The position numbers and the translations under genes were made by a program. DNA of 27,586 nucleotides from Chromera velia (taxonomy: Eukaryota > Sar > Chromeraceae). Location: assembly GCA_018398765.1 (NCBI GenBank), contig JAHBMJ010001689.1, positions 1-27,586 on the forward strand, in the 5' to 3' direction. Below the pieces are notes generated by a model that was given only the letters and a program-made list of their open reading frames with translations, was not told where the DNA came from and made no database searches. Each line of letters starts with the position of its first letter. Position 1 is the stretch's first letter. Shown here piece by piece: positions 8,999-19,600 of this stretch.

Positions 8999-11093
8999 CA
9001 AGAAAGAAAGAAAGAAAGGAAGAAAGAAAGAAAGAAGAAAAAGATGATGAATGTCTGCCAGAAAACAAGAGGAGAGGGGAGATGAAGGAATGTAAATGAC
9101 TCACAGGACAGAAAGAAAAAGTGCGAACAAAGTCCCCGCGTGCAATAAATAAAATAAGCATCTAAACGGACATCTGGTCAGAGCATTTGCTTCCTGCCTC
9201 TCTGCCTGCTTTCTCTTTTCACTTGCATTGGACCAGCCCCGCCTCTCTGCCTGCCTGCCCATCTCTTCACTCTCTGCTCCTTCCCTCTCTTCTTTTACCG
9301 CCATACCTCCGACAACTCCGAGTACCCCCCCCTATTCCTCCATCTCCTGTGACATGCACAAAGGAGCGACGTGGATGCAACCACCACAAAAGAGAAGTAT
9401 CGGACAACCGAGGAGGAAGGAACTCATGCTTCTTTCTAATCCGTCAAATCTGCTTCAATGATCGAATCCTGACATTCCCAACATCAACATCTGCACTGAC
9501 AGACATTCCGCCAAGCCAAGTGCTAAGTCAGTCGCTCTCCCCCCACATAACCCAACTGGCTGGCTGACTGACCTTGTTCGCGTACACATCCATTCCCGCA
9601 ATCGAGGCCATGTGGCCGCTTCTGTCCGTGTGCATGACTGTCGCCAGAGGCACCGTTGTTCCCCCCCCCGGCTGAGGCGACCAGTTGATACTGGGGGAGG
9701 GGGGGGGAGCAAACAGCGAATTGGGAGAGTTGGAGGACCCCGGCAGGCCACCGTTGGAAGAGAAAATGCCCATACCGCCACTGTTCGAAGAGAAAATACC
9801 GGTACCGCCACTGTTGGAGGAGAACACGCCGATGCTGCCAGTGGTCTGCTGCTGTTGCGTCAACGCCCCTCCTCCCAAATTGCCGAACAGTCCAGAGGTG
9901 GACGTGGAGCCGTATTGCTGATTGAATAAGCCTCCTGTGCCTGTGGCAGAGCTGAAGAGACCCGAGGACGAAGAAGCGGAGGGGGCAGGAGCAAAGAGGG
10001 AAGGTGCCGCGTTTGAACTTCCCCCTCCAAACACAGGAAAGGTAGGAACGGACACCCCCCCCAGCCCTCCCAGTCCATTCGAACCTGGAGGGTACGCCGA
10101 CACTGCTGCCGCTGCTGCTGCTACGGGAGGGGGGGTACCGGTGAGTGAGGAGGGGCGGAAGGGCGACAGAGAGCTCCCGGGGGGCACAGGGGGGAAGGAG
10201 GGAGACAGAGGAACACCCCCCAGAGCTAGAGTCGAGTGAGGAGGAGGCCCCATTCTTCCGACGGCGTAGTCTTCTGCACGCAGTTCCTCCAGGGACTGCA
10301 GGCACGTGCATGAAAGGGGTGAATAGGTAGGTAGATAGATAGATGAATAGATAGATAGGTAGAGAGATAGATAGACGAATAGATAAGATGGAGAGGAAGG
10401 AGACAGAGAGAAGGAGAGAAGCACAGAATGAAAGAAAAACAGAGAGAGACACGTAGGAGAAAAAAACGGTGATGTTCATGTGTAAGTAAACAAATGAGCA
10501 ACCAAAGAAAAAGAAATTTGGCCGTCGGGAAAACGAAGGGAGGAAGGACAGAGAAGCCGTAAGGAGGACCGCTGCATGTGAGACTCCTTGGGAACGAACG
10601 AAAGAACACACACAGGAACGACAAATGAACGTTCGTGACTTGCTCACGTTAGTCAAGTGTCACCTCCCTAGCTACCTTCAGACTTCTAATCGACCGTCCT
10701 ACCCACCTTCTGTGCATACTCGGGCATTGCGGTGATGGAAGCATGGTATCCCCCCTCCTCATCTGGAGTGCTTGTGAACGGCATCCAGGTCCCCACTGCA
10801 TGCAAGCACATAAATACATTCTCAGAAAGTGCAAAATTAATTGCAAATGATACACAAAGCAGGGAAGGAATGGATCCGGCGAGCGAGATCGAGGGTGTCT
10901 TTCCTTCCTTTCATGAACGTCAAATGACCTCATTCTTTCTCCCTCTACCGCGAATTGGCGAAAGGAAGGAGACATTGAAGGAACATCTTGTACATTGCCG
11001 GAGCCATAGGAGGAACATCGGCCGAAGACATCGAGGCACTCACCCACCTGCGAAGCGGGAGGACGGCCGTGCAGGAGAGAGTGTGTTGTTCAT
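7343..11093 (-). CDS. Nup98-like GLEBS x2 / FG-repeat protein fused to UBA and RING (predicted E3 ligase)
   Basis: Four exons on the minus strand: 11093-11048, 10795-10707, 10295-9573 and 8167-7343. They join in consistent phases (1, 0, 0) into 560 residues. Residues 17-62 and about 258-303 are two copies of the Nup98 GLEBS region: ITAMPEYAQK+SLEELRAEDYAVGRMGP, and IAGMDVYANK+SFEELRAEDYAAGRKGP. In Nup98 this region binds Rae1/Gle2. Between and after them lie Gly/Ser/Pro-rich stretches with FG, GLF and GVF motifs. Residues 431-464 form a UBA domain (LMEMGFSRATAL). Residues 508-547 form a C3HC4 RING with all eight ligands, followed by MRVFLP and the stop. I infer a protein that docks at the nuclear pore or binds Rae1, recognises ubiquitin and acts as an E3 ligase. 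The start ATG at 11093 is chosen because its 46-nt exon ends in phase 1 at CAG/GTGGGTGAG, as the next exon needs. The first exon is the least certain; the last three are well supported. Confidence 0.8.
7346..7504 (-). other. C-terminal RING finger (C3HC4)
   Basis: The zinc ligands follow C-x2-C-x11-C-x-H-x3-C-x2-C-x11-C-x2-C (CVMC ... PCNH ... CVEC ... CPVC). This is the spacing and C-terminal position of the IAP/MUL1/LRSAM1-type RINGs, where the last residues (here MRVFLP) support dimerisation or E2 binding. All ligands are present, so an active fold is plausible. Confidence 0.9.
7634..7735 (-). other. UBA domain
   Basis: A 34-residue segment with the three-helix UBA pattern: LxxMGF loop (LMEMGFSRATALSALTKSGG) followed by DLQRAASALM. 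The family binds mono- or poly-ubiquitin through the MGF loop. It is separated from the RING by about 43 low-complexity residues. Confidence 0.85.
8168..9572 (-). other. Intron 3 of the nucleoporin-RING gene, 1405 nt
   Basis: Its donor is GTCAGTCAGCC (minus strand, from 9572) and its acceptor is TGTTTGCAG (ending at 8168). More than half is the GAAA/CTTT tract at 8227-9040. The remainder (9041-9572) shows no exon. Confidence 0.75.
8227..9040. repeat. Long compound (GAAA)n purine tract
   Basis: About 810 bp of GAAA units on the plus strand, preceded by GACA repeats. It is interrupted about eleven times by AAAAAATGAACAG and by many GCGAGAAA variants. The interruptions recur in blocks, so the tract has grown by higher-order duplication as well as slippage. 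Open frames across it are repeat artefacts. Confidence 0.95.
10245..10795 (-). other. First GLEBS-like motif, split by intron 2
   Basis: It is encoded by 10795-10707 (GTWMPFTSTPDEEGG then ITAMPEYAQK) and 10295-10245 (SLEELRAEDYAVGRMGP). It matches the arrangement in Nup98: a GT.(I/M).F strand, an acidic/Gly stretch, ITAM.EY..K, then SLEELR.EDY....KGP. It is the better conserved of the two copies. Confidence 0.85.
10320..10390. repeat. (TAGA/GATA)n microsatellite
   Basis: A degenerate GATA-type repeat in intron 2 (10296-10706) of the minus-strand gene. It is pyrimidine-rich in the sense direction, near the acceptor. The rest of this 411-nt intron is AGAG-rich and shows no exon. Confidence 0.85.
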
Positions 11094-12365
11094 CTCGATC
11101 CAGGCAGTCGGAGTGCTTCTGGACCCTCAGAGATCGCGCTGCAGAGAGTCGGGAAGGTCGCAAAAGCCGCATAATCACCAAGATACAAGCAGGGAAGGTC
11201 GAAAAAAGCCGAGGAATAACCAGACCAATTGCTCACATAGAAGGGTCCTGTGACTGCCAGACATGATCTTTCAGTGATCGTCAAGGAAAGGATTCAAACC
11301 CACGAATCTTTCTTCGCTCTCCCTGAACGGAAGTGCCGTACGGACCTTTGCTGGTCAGTCGACTGCTGCTGCGGCAGTGTGTCCACTCAAGACAGAGCAA
11401 GTGTGTTGGTGATGACGATCTTGATCACGTGCTTGTTGTGTGCTTCCTGCAATGCGAAGAAGTATCAATATACTGTTTGAACTCTGAGTAGGCGTATCTG
11501 ACATTGACACATCTTTCGTGGCTTTGGGCAATGGAAGGCCCAGACACGGACACACCGAGTGGAAACGCAAGCTTTCCCTTCAAGCAAACTCTCTGAACAC
11601 AAAATCCTTGGGGCAGACATACAAGAGAGAAGGATTGAGCTGAATCTCAAGAGCTTCAGACAGCACCGAGATAGTGCGGCATTCCTTTTGAGTAGCCATT
11701 GACTTTGAATGAATGACCGAACAGGACGAAAACAGCAGATGTGGAGCTCACCGCTTGGAAAGTGAAGTCAATTGGGTCCTGGGTGTCTGCGATGCCACTT
11801 CCAGGGACTGGAAAGGCAAGACAGGGAACGCCAGGAACTTGAACCCGATCTATGTCCTCACGGCCCTTTAACACCGTTGCTTGTGCAGCCTTCGATTTAC
11901 GACCCACCAAATGCAGGGAGAATCAGCTACAAGACAGCCTTGCACTTGCAGGGTCTTCCACTTGCGCGGAACAAGAACTGTTTCAAACCAGACATCCTCG
12001 TTTCCGTGCAGATTGGAAGGAAGGGAAATGGGCATCGACGGATCGACGTACCTTCAGTCTGCATATGCGGCGCCGCGGATCGATATTTTGCGCGGGCCCT
12101 ATAGCTGTTCCGCGCCGCAATGCGCGTCGCTTTTGCATGATGGTCTGAGACTCTTGGTCGTCTCTGACATTCCAATTGAGTCTTGCAAGTCCCACCATAG
12201 TCCCACCATGCTCCCACTGCCCATTAATGTACACCTCTGTGCAAATATATGCTGTTGCATCTGTCACAGTGAGTATGCTTTGACCTTCGACAGGCCGTCA
12301 ACTCGTGCAGGAGGTCCTGCTGCAGCTTTGTTAAGACTGAGAAGGAAGGACCCGAGCCAGCTGCA
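11094..12365. promoter_or_regulatory. Divergent intergenic region between nucleoporin-RING and WDR90 genes
   Basis: The start codons of the two genes face away from each other and are 1272 bp apart, so both 5' untranslated regions and promoters should lie here. I see no TATA-like or other motif that I would trust. Part of the region looks weakly coding on the minus strand (separate entry). Confidence 0.45.
11733..12267 (-). other. Weakly coding-like stretch, unidentified
   Basis: On the minus strand, one frame at 12267-11983 reads AYICTEVYINGQWEHGGTMV and reaches a GTACGT donor. A second frame below about 11910 reads KGREDIDRVQVPGVPCLAFP and DTQDPIDFTFQA before a GTGAGC donor. The composition looks protein-like, but the pieces do not join cleanly and I recognise no family. 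It could be a small gene, extra 5' exons or a decayed element. A 192-codon plus-strand frame overlaps it and looks like a shadow. Confidence 0.15.
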
Positions 12366-13755
12366 ATGGCACTCGCCGGCACTCAGAGTGGTGGTGGGGG
12401 AGGAAGTCGGCAGAGTTCGCCCCCCCGGCATGAATTCATTTGGCAGTTTCCTTTTGTGAACGTCTTCAAGGCTTTTGACGTCTCTGGGAGCTCTGCAACT
12501 TGCCAGAGAGTAGGAGATGTGTCCGAAGAATTGGTCAGTCAGTCAGTCAGTCAGTCTGTTCGACACACAGATTTCCTCCAAGCGACCACCTTGAAAGATT
12601 CTCTTTGATATAACACCTCATGGCCCTCGTTTGGTCCTGCACCTTTCTGGTCCCTCTGCCCTCTGACTGCGTGCGTGCAGGACCGCTCGATCGGGAAGAG
12701 GGTGCAGCGGATTTCGGGGGCCGTGTCCGCCAACAACTTCATCCAAATCCCTGGACCCAAAGCCCGCATACGCTCTCTGGGGCTCACCGGAGCTTATGTC
12801 AGTAGTCGGCGACTCCATAGTCTGACAGGATGCCTGAGACTCAATGGCTTTCTTGTGCAATCTTTCTCTGCGTGGTGTCGAAAACAATGGCCGTCTCTGG
12901 ATCTGTACACGAGTTCCGACTTTTGTGCGTATGTGCAGATTGATCTTCACATTCGTCCCACTCCCGGCAAGTTCTTTGTGATCCATTTGGACGTCGTCAC
13001 GGCAGACCAAACTGTAGTGCGGCTCTCTCTGTCGAACATGTTCAGAGAAACAAAAGTGAGTGAGTGAGGAAGACAATTGGGGCTGGGTGCTGCCATCCCT
13101 TCTTCAGGGTTTTCGTCCCCTTTTCGTCAATTTTCTTCCGATTCTCCGTGTTCCTCGCCCGCTCGTTTGCCCTTTCTTGACTTCCTTCTCGAACCCTTGT
13201 GTGCACAAACAAGCGCTTCAGGATGCCTCCTTCTCCCTCTCCCTGCTCGGTCGGTCTCTTCTTGTCTTCTCTGCCCCTTCTACTTCCTCGAGTCTGCCTT
13301 CCCCTTTTTTTCCTCACGTGTGCCAATTCAATTCTCTCTGTCCCTCCCTGTTTTGTGCTGCACGCAGGCCGTCTCGAGAGTCATCCACTGTCCCTGCAAC
13401 CCCCCCCCGAAGTGGAGCATCGTTGTCGTTCACGTTCCTTCAGTCCTCTCTCTCCACTCGAGGGCCGTCCCCGGAGTCCACTCCCTGAAGGCCATTCAGA
13501 TCTGCTCCAACGTTCTTGTCAGGAATGTGTACACGTCAGACACGCTGTACATCCCCCCGGTCAGTGAGAAATTCATTTTTTTCAATGACGCATAGGAAGT
13601 GAAAGGAAGTTTTTCAGGAAAGATTGGATTTCCCTAGTTGAGCCTCCTCGGACAAGAAGCCAAGCAGCCCGGCAAGCAGATGAGTTTTTGTGTATGTGTG
13701 TGCGAGGGACGTTACTTTCTTCGTCTTGACGATACCTTGTGGAGTTCTCGTTTGG

Positions 13756-13794
<39 letters not shown>

Positions 13795-13827
13795 TGTATG
13801 TATGTGTTTGTGTGTGTGTGTGTGTGC

Positions 13828-13866
<39 letters not shown>

Positions 13867-16636
13867 CGGCTGTATCTTCGTATGCTCATGTTCCCGCGTC
13901 TTCAATCTTTTGATGTTCTGGAGAGACGTAAAAGTTTCTGTCCTTCCCATGCGACAAATGCTTCCACACAATCCTGCGAGTTGCATTGCAGGAGCTTCCC
14001 CGAGAGATGAAGTTCTCCATGCGGCCAGAAGAGGAGGACCCCTCTGAGTGGCGAGAGAAGTCAGTCAGTCAGTCAGTCACGCAGGCAGGCAGGCAGGCAG
14101 GCAGTCAGTCAGTCAGTCAGTCAGTCAGTTAGAGAGAGTGAAAGAGTGAGAGTGCACGTGAATGGAAGGGACCTTGCTGAAGAAAAACAAAGGAATGATG
14201 ACCAGAGGGCCCCACCCTGTTGTTTCCCTCTCTAACTTCGTTCGTTCGTTCGTTCGTTCAAAGGGGGGGGGGGGTACCGAAGCAGGGCTTTCTTTCGCAA
14301 AGCAAATTGCAGAAAGTTACTCTTTATGAAGGAGAATTTTGTGCATGTGAGCAAGTGAGTGGGTGAACGTGCGCAGGTACGGGTGGGTGGAGATCCCCCA
14401 AAATCAGAACAGCCGATCGGCACTGAGCTCGGTTGCTGCTTCGGCAAAGAGGCGGCAGACACAGACGGGGGGCGAAAGAGGAAGGCCGAGTGGGGCTGCT
14501 CAGCAAGTCGGCAGTAGTCCCCAGCAGCTTCCCTCTTCATCCCAGCGCCCGGCCTCCTCTCAGCAAAAGGCACAGGAGGTGCGGGAAGGAAGGGGGATGG
14601 AGGAATCCCCCCAAGGACCCGCACTGTCTCTGGGTAGGAAGGGACGGGGGGGTGGATTTTCACAGAGAGGAAGTAAGGGGAAGACAAAGTTGATATGGGT
14701 GTAGTCTCGATCTCCCTGCTGTCGGTGTCGCTGCCTTTCTCTTTTTTTATCTGATTCATTGTTTTGCTTCGGCTGACAAGACCTGCTCCTCATCTTTTCC
14801 CTTTTTTCCTCCCAGGTTTTGCCTCGGAAGCTGCTTTCTTGGGGCAATCATTTTGTTTCATGCTCCAGTTTCTCTCTCATCACATCTTCTTCTTATTTTT
14901 TCCTTCCGTCATCGCATTTGTCCTTCTTCTCTTCGTTTGTTTGGCCTCTTCCACGCTCTCTCCGTGTGTATGCAGGTGCACAAGAGCCGGCAGCTCCTCT
15001 CTCTCTCCCACAGGCACAGACACAGACACGAGACCATGAAGAGAATGTGTCTCCGAATATCGTCACTATGGCTGCCTCGCTTTCCCTTGGAAAGGGGGAC
15101 ATTGGAGGTGATAAGGAAGGAGACGGACAGTCTCGAAGAATTGACAATCAATTCTCGTTCTCTGCTGACTCGCCCAACCCCCCCCCAACCTTTCAACTCG
15201 TGGGCAACCCCCTCGGTCTCGACAGAGGAACATCTAGCGCTGTACAGCCTTCAGGAAGGGAAAGAGAAGGGGAACGAAAGGCCCAGACGGGAAGTGTAGG
15301 TTCAGCACGCCGTCTCCGTTCTTCCACTTCTCAGCGTCCCCGTGTGTCTCCTCTCCCCCCCCCTCGTTCCATCAGTGCATCCAAACTAACCGAGCACTCA
15401 TCCCCAAAGCCCCTCCCTGCCACACAGACGATGGCATCCCACTTGGGCTCCCGGTCTGCCCTCGAGGCCGTGAGAGTAATGGGCCGGTCGGCGGTGGCTG
15501 CGTCGAAATGCCAACCGTGCTTCTGGCTCCGTCAGGACGCTCTGAGGGACTCTGAAGGTCTCCCGCCTCCACTTGTGAGCGTATGTCAGAACACCGTTGT
15601 GGTGACGGAGTGCAGCTTCGGTACAGCGGGGGAGGGGGGGGAAGGGTCGGAGAGAGGAGACGCAGCAGGAGAAGCTTCTTTTTCACATCAGCAGTGGATA
15701 GTGCAGAGGTGCTTCTTTGGACACGAATCGCCTGTGGAGGTTCTGACGGTCTCGGATGACGGCAGGCTGGTGGCATCGGCAGAGAACGGAAGTAGGGGAC
15801 CGCATGTGCGGTCAGTCAGAGGGTGAGAGAATGACTTGCTTTTTTCCTTGTCTCCTCCGTTCGTTCGAGGATCTCTTTCTTTCTTTCGGCCTTGTTCTCC
15901 CCGAAATGCTCCAAACGTCGCTTTTGTCGTCTGGGCACCTTCCTGCCTGCCTGCCTGCCTGCCGCAGATTTCCTGTTGTTGCGATAGATGGATGAGCATT
16001 TGGGTGTCAGCATTTTGGAATGCAAAGAGGCATGCACACTCTCTCTCTTTGTGTCTCGAAGGGATCGATGGATCTGAATTGCCTGCCTGCCTACAGACGT
16101 TTGATTTTGGGAGTTTCTTCTTTGATTCTGTCTTTGGCTTTGATGATTGGTCCTGGTTGGTTCTTTTCATTTTGTGTTTGCAGACTGTGGTATGTGGCAG
16201 AATTCTCGGGAGCCGGACTGACTGGCGGTGCGGCGACTTCTTGGGCAGGCGGTGGCATGTTGTCATCATCCTCGGTTCCCTTCCTCCGCTGTCTGGCGGC
16301 GTTCTCACTGCCCCAATTGCTTCACGTCAGTGGGCTGCTTGATTCCCTTCTGTGCATATTGCTCCCTCCCTCTCTTCCTCTCTTCCTCGTGTGGATGTTC
16401 GCTTGACGGCTCTGAACGCATCGGGGCGGTTTGCTCTTGCTGTCTGCGTCTTCTCCCTGACTGCTACTGCTCTGTGCTTTCCTTCTGGTCTGCCCCATGC
16501 AGTTGCTCGCGCTCGCGCTCTTTTGCAAAGCAAAAGATCCTCTTTTTTGTGCACGAAGACGCGGCAAGAAATCACGCTAATTATCAATTTAATAGGTTTC
16601 TTTTCTCTTGCCCTCTCTCTCTCTCTCTCTCTGTGC

Positions 16637-16676
<40 letters not shown>

Positions 16677-19600
16677 GTGAAACGACTGGCGTTCGACTCC
16701 ACCAGCAGAGGCCTGGCGGCTGTGGGGTCGGACGGGCAGAGGAGGACCCAGATTCAGATATGGGACGTCTCCAGAGTGCCCAGGGATGGAAATGTGAGNN
16801 NNNNNNNNNNNNNNNNNNNNNNNNNNNNNNNNNNNNNNNNNNNNNNNNNNNNNNNNNNNNNNNNNNNNNNNNNNNNNNNNNNNNNNNNNNNNNNNNNNNN
16901 NNNNNNNNNNNNNNNNNNNNNNNNNNNNNNNNNNNNNNNNNNNNNNNNNNNNNNNNNNNNNNNNNNNNNNNNNNNNNNNNNNNNNNNNNNNNNNNNNNNN
17001 NNNNNNNNNNNNNNNNNNNNNNNNNNNNNNNNNNNNNNNNNNNNNNNNNNNNNNNNNNNNNNNNNNNNNNNNNNNNNNNNNNNNNNNNNNNNNNNNNNNN
17101 NNNNNNNNNNNNNNNNNNNNNNGGGGGGGGGGGGGGGCCTTCATGGGTGCTTGCATGGGACACACAGAGAGAGAGAGAGACGAAGACAGAGAGACTTTCT
17201 TTTACCTTCTTGACCGACTCCCTTTCCACTTTCTTCACATCTTCTGTCTCTGCCCTCTCCGACCCGTCTCTTCTCTCTGATTGCGCGCAGGCAGTTCTCG
17301 TGGCCCGACAGGTCTCTGACTTTCCCATCTCGTGCCTCAGGTCAGTCAGACGTTGGCTGGCTTGGGTGCATGGAAGGAAGCCAACAAAAAACAGGCTGGG
17401 AATGTCTGTCTGTCTCTCTCTCAATTAAATGACTTGCTTCTCTCGACATCTGGTTCCTTCCTCCTTTGCCTTTTCTTTTTCTGTGCATGTGTGCGTGTTC
17501 GCTCTCCCTCCATGTGTTGGCTGGCTCCTTTCACCGACATGACCCAGACGTGCATTCGGCTGGATCCTCTCACCGCTATACGTACTGCTTTTTTGAAGAT
17601 GGGGAAAAAAGGGCATGCATGCATTTTTGAAGAATTCTGTATGCTTTGAATGAGAATGGATGCATGCTTTTTCGAAGAAGGGGTGAAAAGGAAATCTGAT
17701 TGTTCTCTTTGTTTATGCTCTATTTGTTGATTGGTTTGTTTGTTTGTTCGTGTGTTCCCTTGCTGATTCGCTTGTCTGGCATCTGCACGATCAATGCTGC
17801 AGATGGTCTCCTTTCGAGGACCTCCGTCTGGTCTCATGTGGTCGGGAGAACGTTCGGTTCTGGAGGATCAAGTCCGGGCATTTGTCGGCCCTCGCAGGTG
17901 GGTCGAGAGGGGCCGAATGGGGGCAGAGACGGCAAGGGGAAAGGGTCCAGCTTTGCATTACAGGATGAGGGGGGAGGGTAAATCAAAGTCTGCCTCCCTC
18001 TGCGTGTCACCTTGAGGGCTTACTCGAGTCGCAGGAGCGGGACACGTGTGCGTGTGTGTGTGTGTGGTGTCCATTCTCTATCCATGCAGTGAGCCTGGAG
18101 GGTCTGGCAAGAAACAGGGAATTCACAGAATTGTGCTTCGAGAGACCCAAACACGCAAAGCAGGTCTTCGTGGGAAGCGACTTGCCTGTGAACTCCCACG
18201 TATTCGTTGGCTCGGCAGATGGCGCTGTCCTACAGGTTAGTGAGTGAGTTAGTAGATACGGAAGCATGTGAAATTTGGCGAATAAAGTTATCGCCAGGGC
18301 TGCGTGCCTGTGCACTTGTGCTTGTTAGCTCGGTCTTGGAGGAGAGGAAGGAGGGGGGGGAGGGAGAATTTCTTTCTGTCGTTTCGCTTCGCCTTCTACC
18401 TGCCCCGTTGCTTAAAGTATATCTTTCCGTTTGTGAACCGTCTGTCTTTCGGTTGCTTTCCTGTACAGACCCGCATGTTTGTCCTAGAAAGAAGGATGTG
18501 AAAATGAATGATTTCATGATTGCAGATAGGATATGGCGACCAGAAAGTGAGACAGGTTTTCCGTCTCCACGATGGTTTTGCTATCCGAAACATCGGTGTG
18601 TCAGAGAAGTGCTGCGTGACGGCAGCGGAAGACGGCCACGTTCGGGTTTGGCGTTTGCCTCTCGACTTCCGATCTTTCTTTCTTCACGCTCTCCACCAGG
18701 TGAGAAACTTATCGGTGCCCGTTTTCTTCTTTTGATCCGTCTGGTTACTTTTTGATGTGACGCAGAATCGGTGTTTCTTTTTTTTTTTTTATGTCACATG
18801 GAAGTCTCCTTGGTTCTTTCTTCTTGGCCCGACGGGGGCTCTGCGTCTTTGTGCGTGTCTGTCTGGCTCCCTTCCCCTGTCTGTTCTGGTGAGCTTTTCT
18901 CAGTTAAATGCTTGCGTCCGTCTCCCTGTCTGTCTATCTGTGTCTGCAGTCTCCTGCAGTGGCCGCAGAAGTTTCTCCCGACGGACGTCGCGTCCTGTGC
19001 GGCACAGAGGACGGGAACGTGGGGATGTTGGATCTGCACTCGCAGAAATATTCTACGGTGGCGAGACACCATAGGATGGAAATCAGAGACGCGGCTGTGT
19101 CGAGTGAGTCCTTCCTCTTGCATGCATGCAGGGAGGTAGGCAGACTGTCCCTTGGGTGGGCGTGTGTGTCTTTCCTTCTGTCGAATAGACAGGAAATGCT
19201 GTGAGGCGCATTCATCAGCACCCGCAATGAATTTATGCTGTACTTTTGTTCCCGCGTGCCGGTTCTGTCCTTCCTCCTCTCTGGCTCGGCTCCCTTCCGT
19301 CGATCCATAAAACATGTGTGTTTTTTCTGCTTGTGTATCAGATTTCTCCCTCGCAGAAAGAAAAGAGCGCGATCAGATGTTTTGCGACACTTCTCTTCTC
19401 CTGCATTTATTCAAATTGCTCTGCTTCATTGTTTGGCCTCACTAGCGCAGCCTGTCCCTGAGACATCTGGGGACACCGTTTGTTCAGAGAAGTCTGTCTG
19501 TCTGTCTGTCTGTCAGCTGCATGTCTGTCCGTTCTTTCTGATGCGTGCACTGGTGACACAAGAGAAAATGAAAAAGAAACATGCATGACTTGAATGAGAG

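Larger units (their letters stand above)
8117..9659 (-). other. Second GLEBS-like motif, split by intron 3
   Basis: It is encoded by 9659-9573 (ending IAGMDVYANK) and 8167-8117 (SFEELRAEDYAAGRKGP). Aligned without gaps to the first copy, 24 of 46 residues match, 14 of 17 in the second half. The first half is more diverged than copy one and may bind Rae1 less well. Confidence 0.75.
12366..14410 (+). other. WDR90: CFAP20/DUF667-like N-terminal domain of WDR90
   Basis: Exons 1-6 encode WQFPFVNVFKAFDVS, GAVSANNFIQIPGP, SLGLTGAY, KFFVIHLDV, VRLSLSNMFRETK, LKAIQICSNVLVRNVYTSD, ELPREMKF and YGWVEIP. Each has its counterpart, in the same order, in human WDR90 (for example FVIHLDV and LLVRNLYTSD). 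In CFAP20 this fold sits at the inner junction of doublet microtubules. In WDR90 it is the microtubule-binding part. It covers about residues 1-232. Confidence 0.9.

Noticed and set aside
8227-9099. Long plus-strand and minus-strand open frames made of Lys/Glu/Arg or Phe/Leu/Ser repeats
   Set aside because: They are translations of the GAAA/CTTT microsatellite. The minus-strand gene crosses this stretch as an intron with clear splice sites.
11270-11330. A GGATTCAAACCC segment resembling a tRNA T-arm
   Set aside because: I could not find matching acceptor, D and anticodon arms upstream.
11881-12459. A 192-codon plus-strand frame upstream of and overlapping WDR90 exon 1
   Set aside because: It overlaps the WDR90 start in another frame, has no recognisable motif and includes low-information Cys/Ser runs. 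The exon 1 frame (WQFPFVNVFKAF) is clearly the conserved one.
16799-17122. A missing WDR90 exon hidden in the N gap
   Set aside because: The flanking exons are both phase 0 and join into a gap-free match to human WDR90, so no coding sequence seems to be missing.
16352-17428. Open frames of 358 and 365 codons spanning the N gap on both strands
   Set aside because: Their length comes from the Ns, which contain no stop codons.
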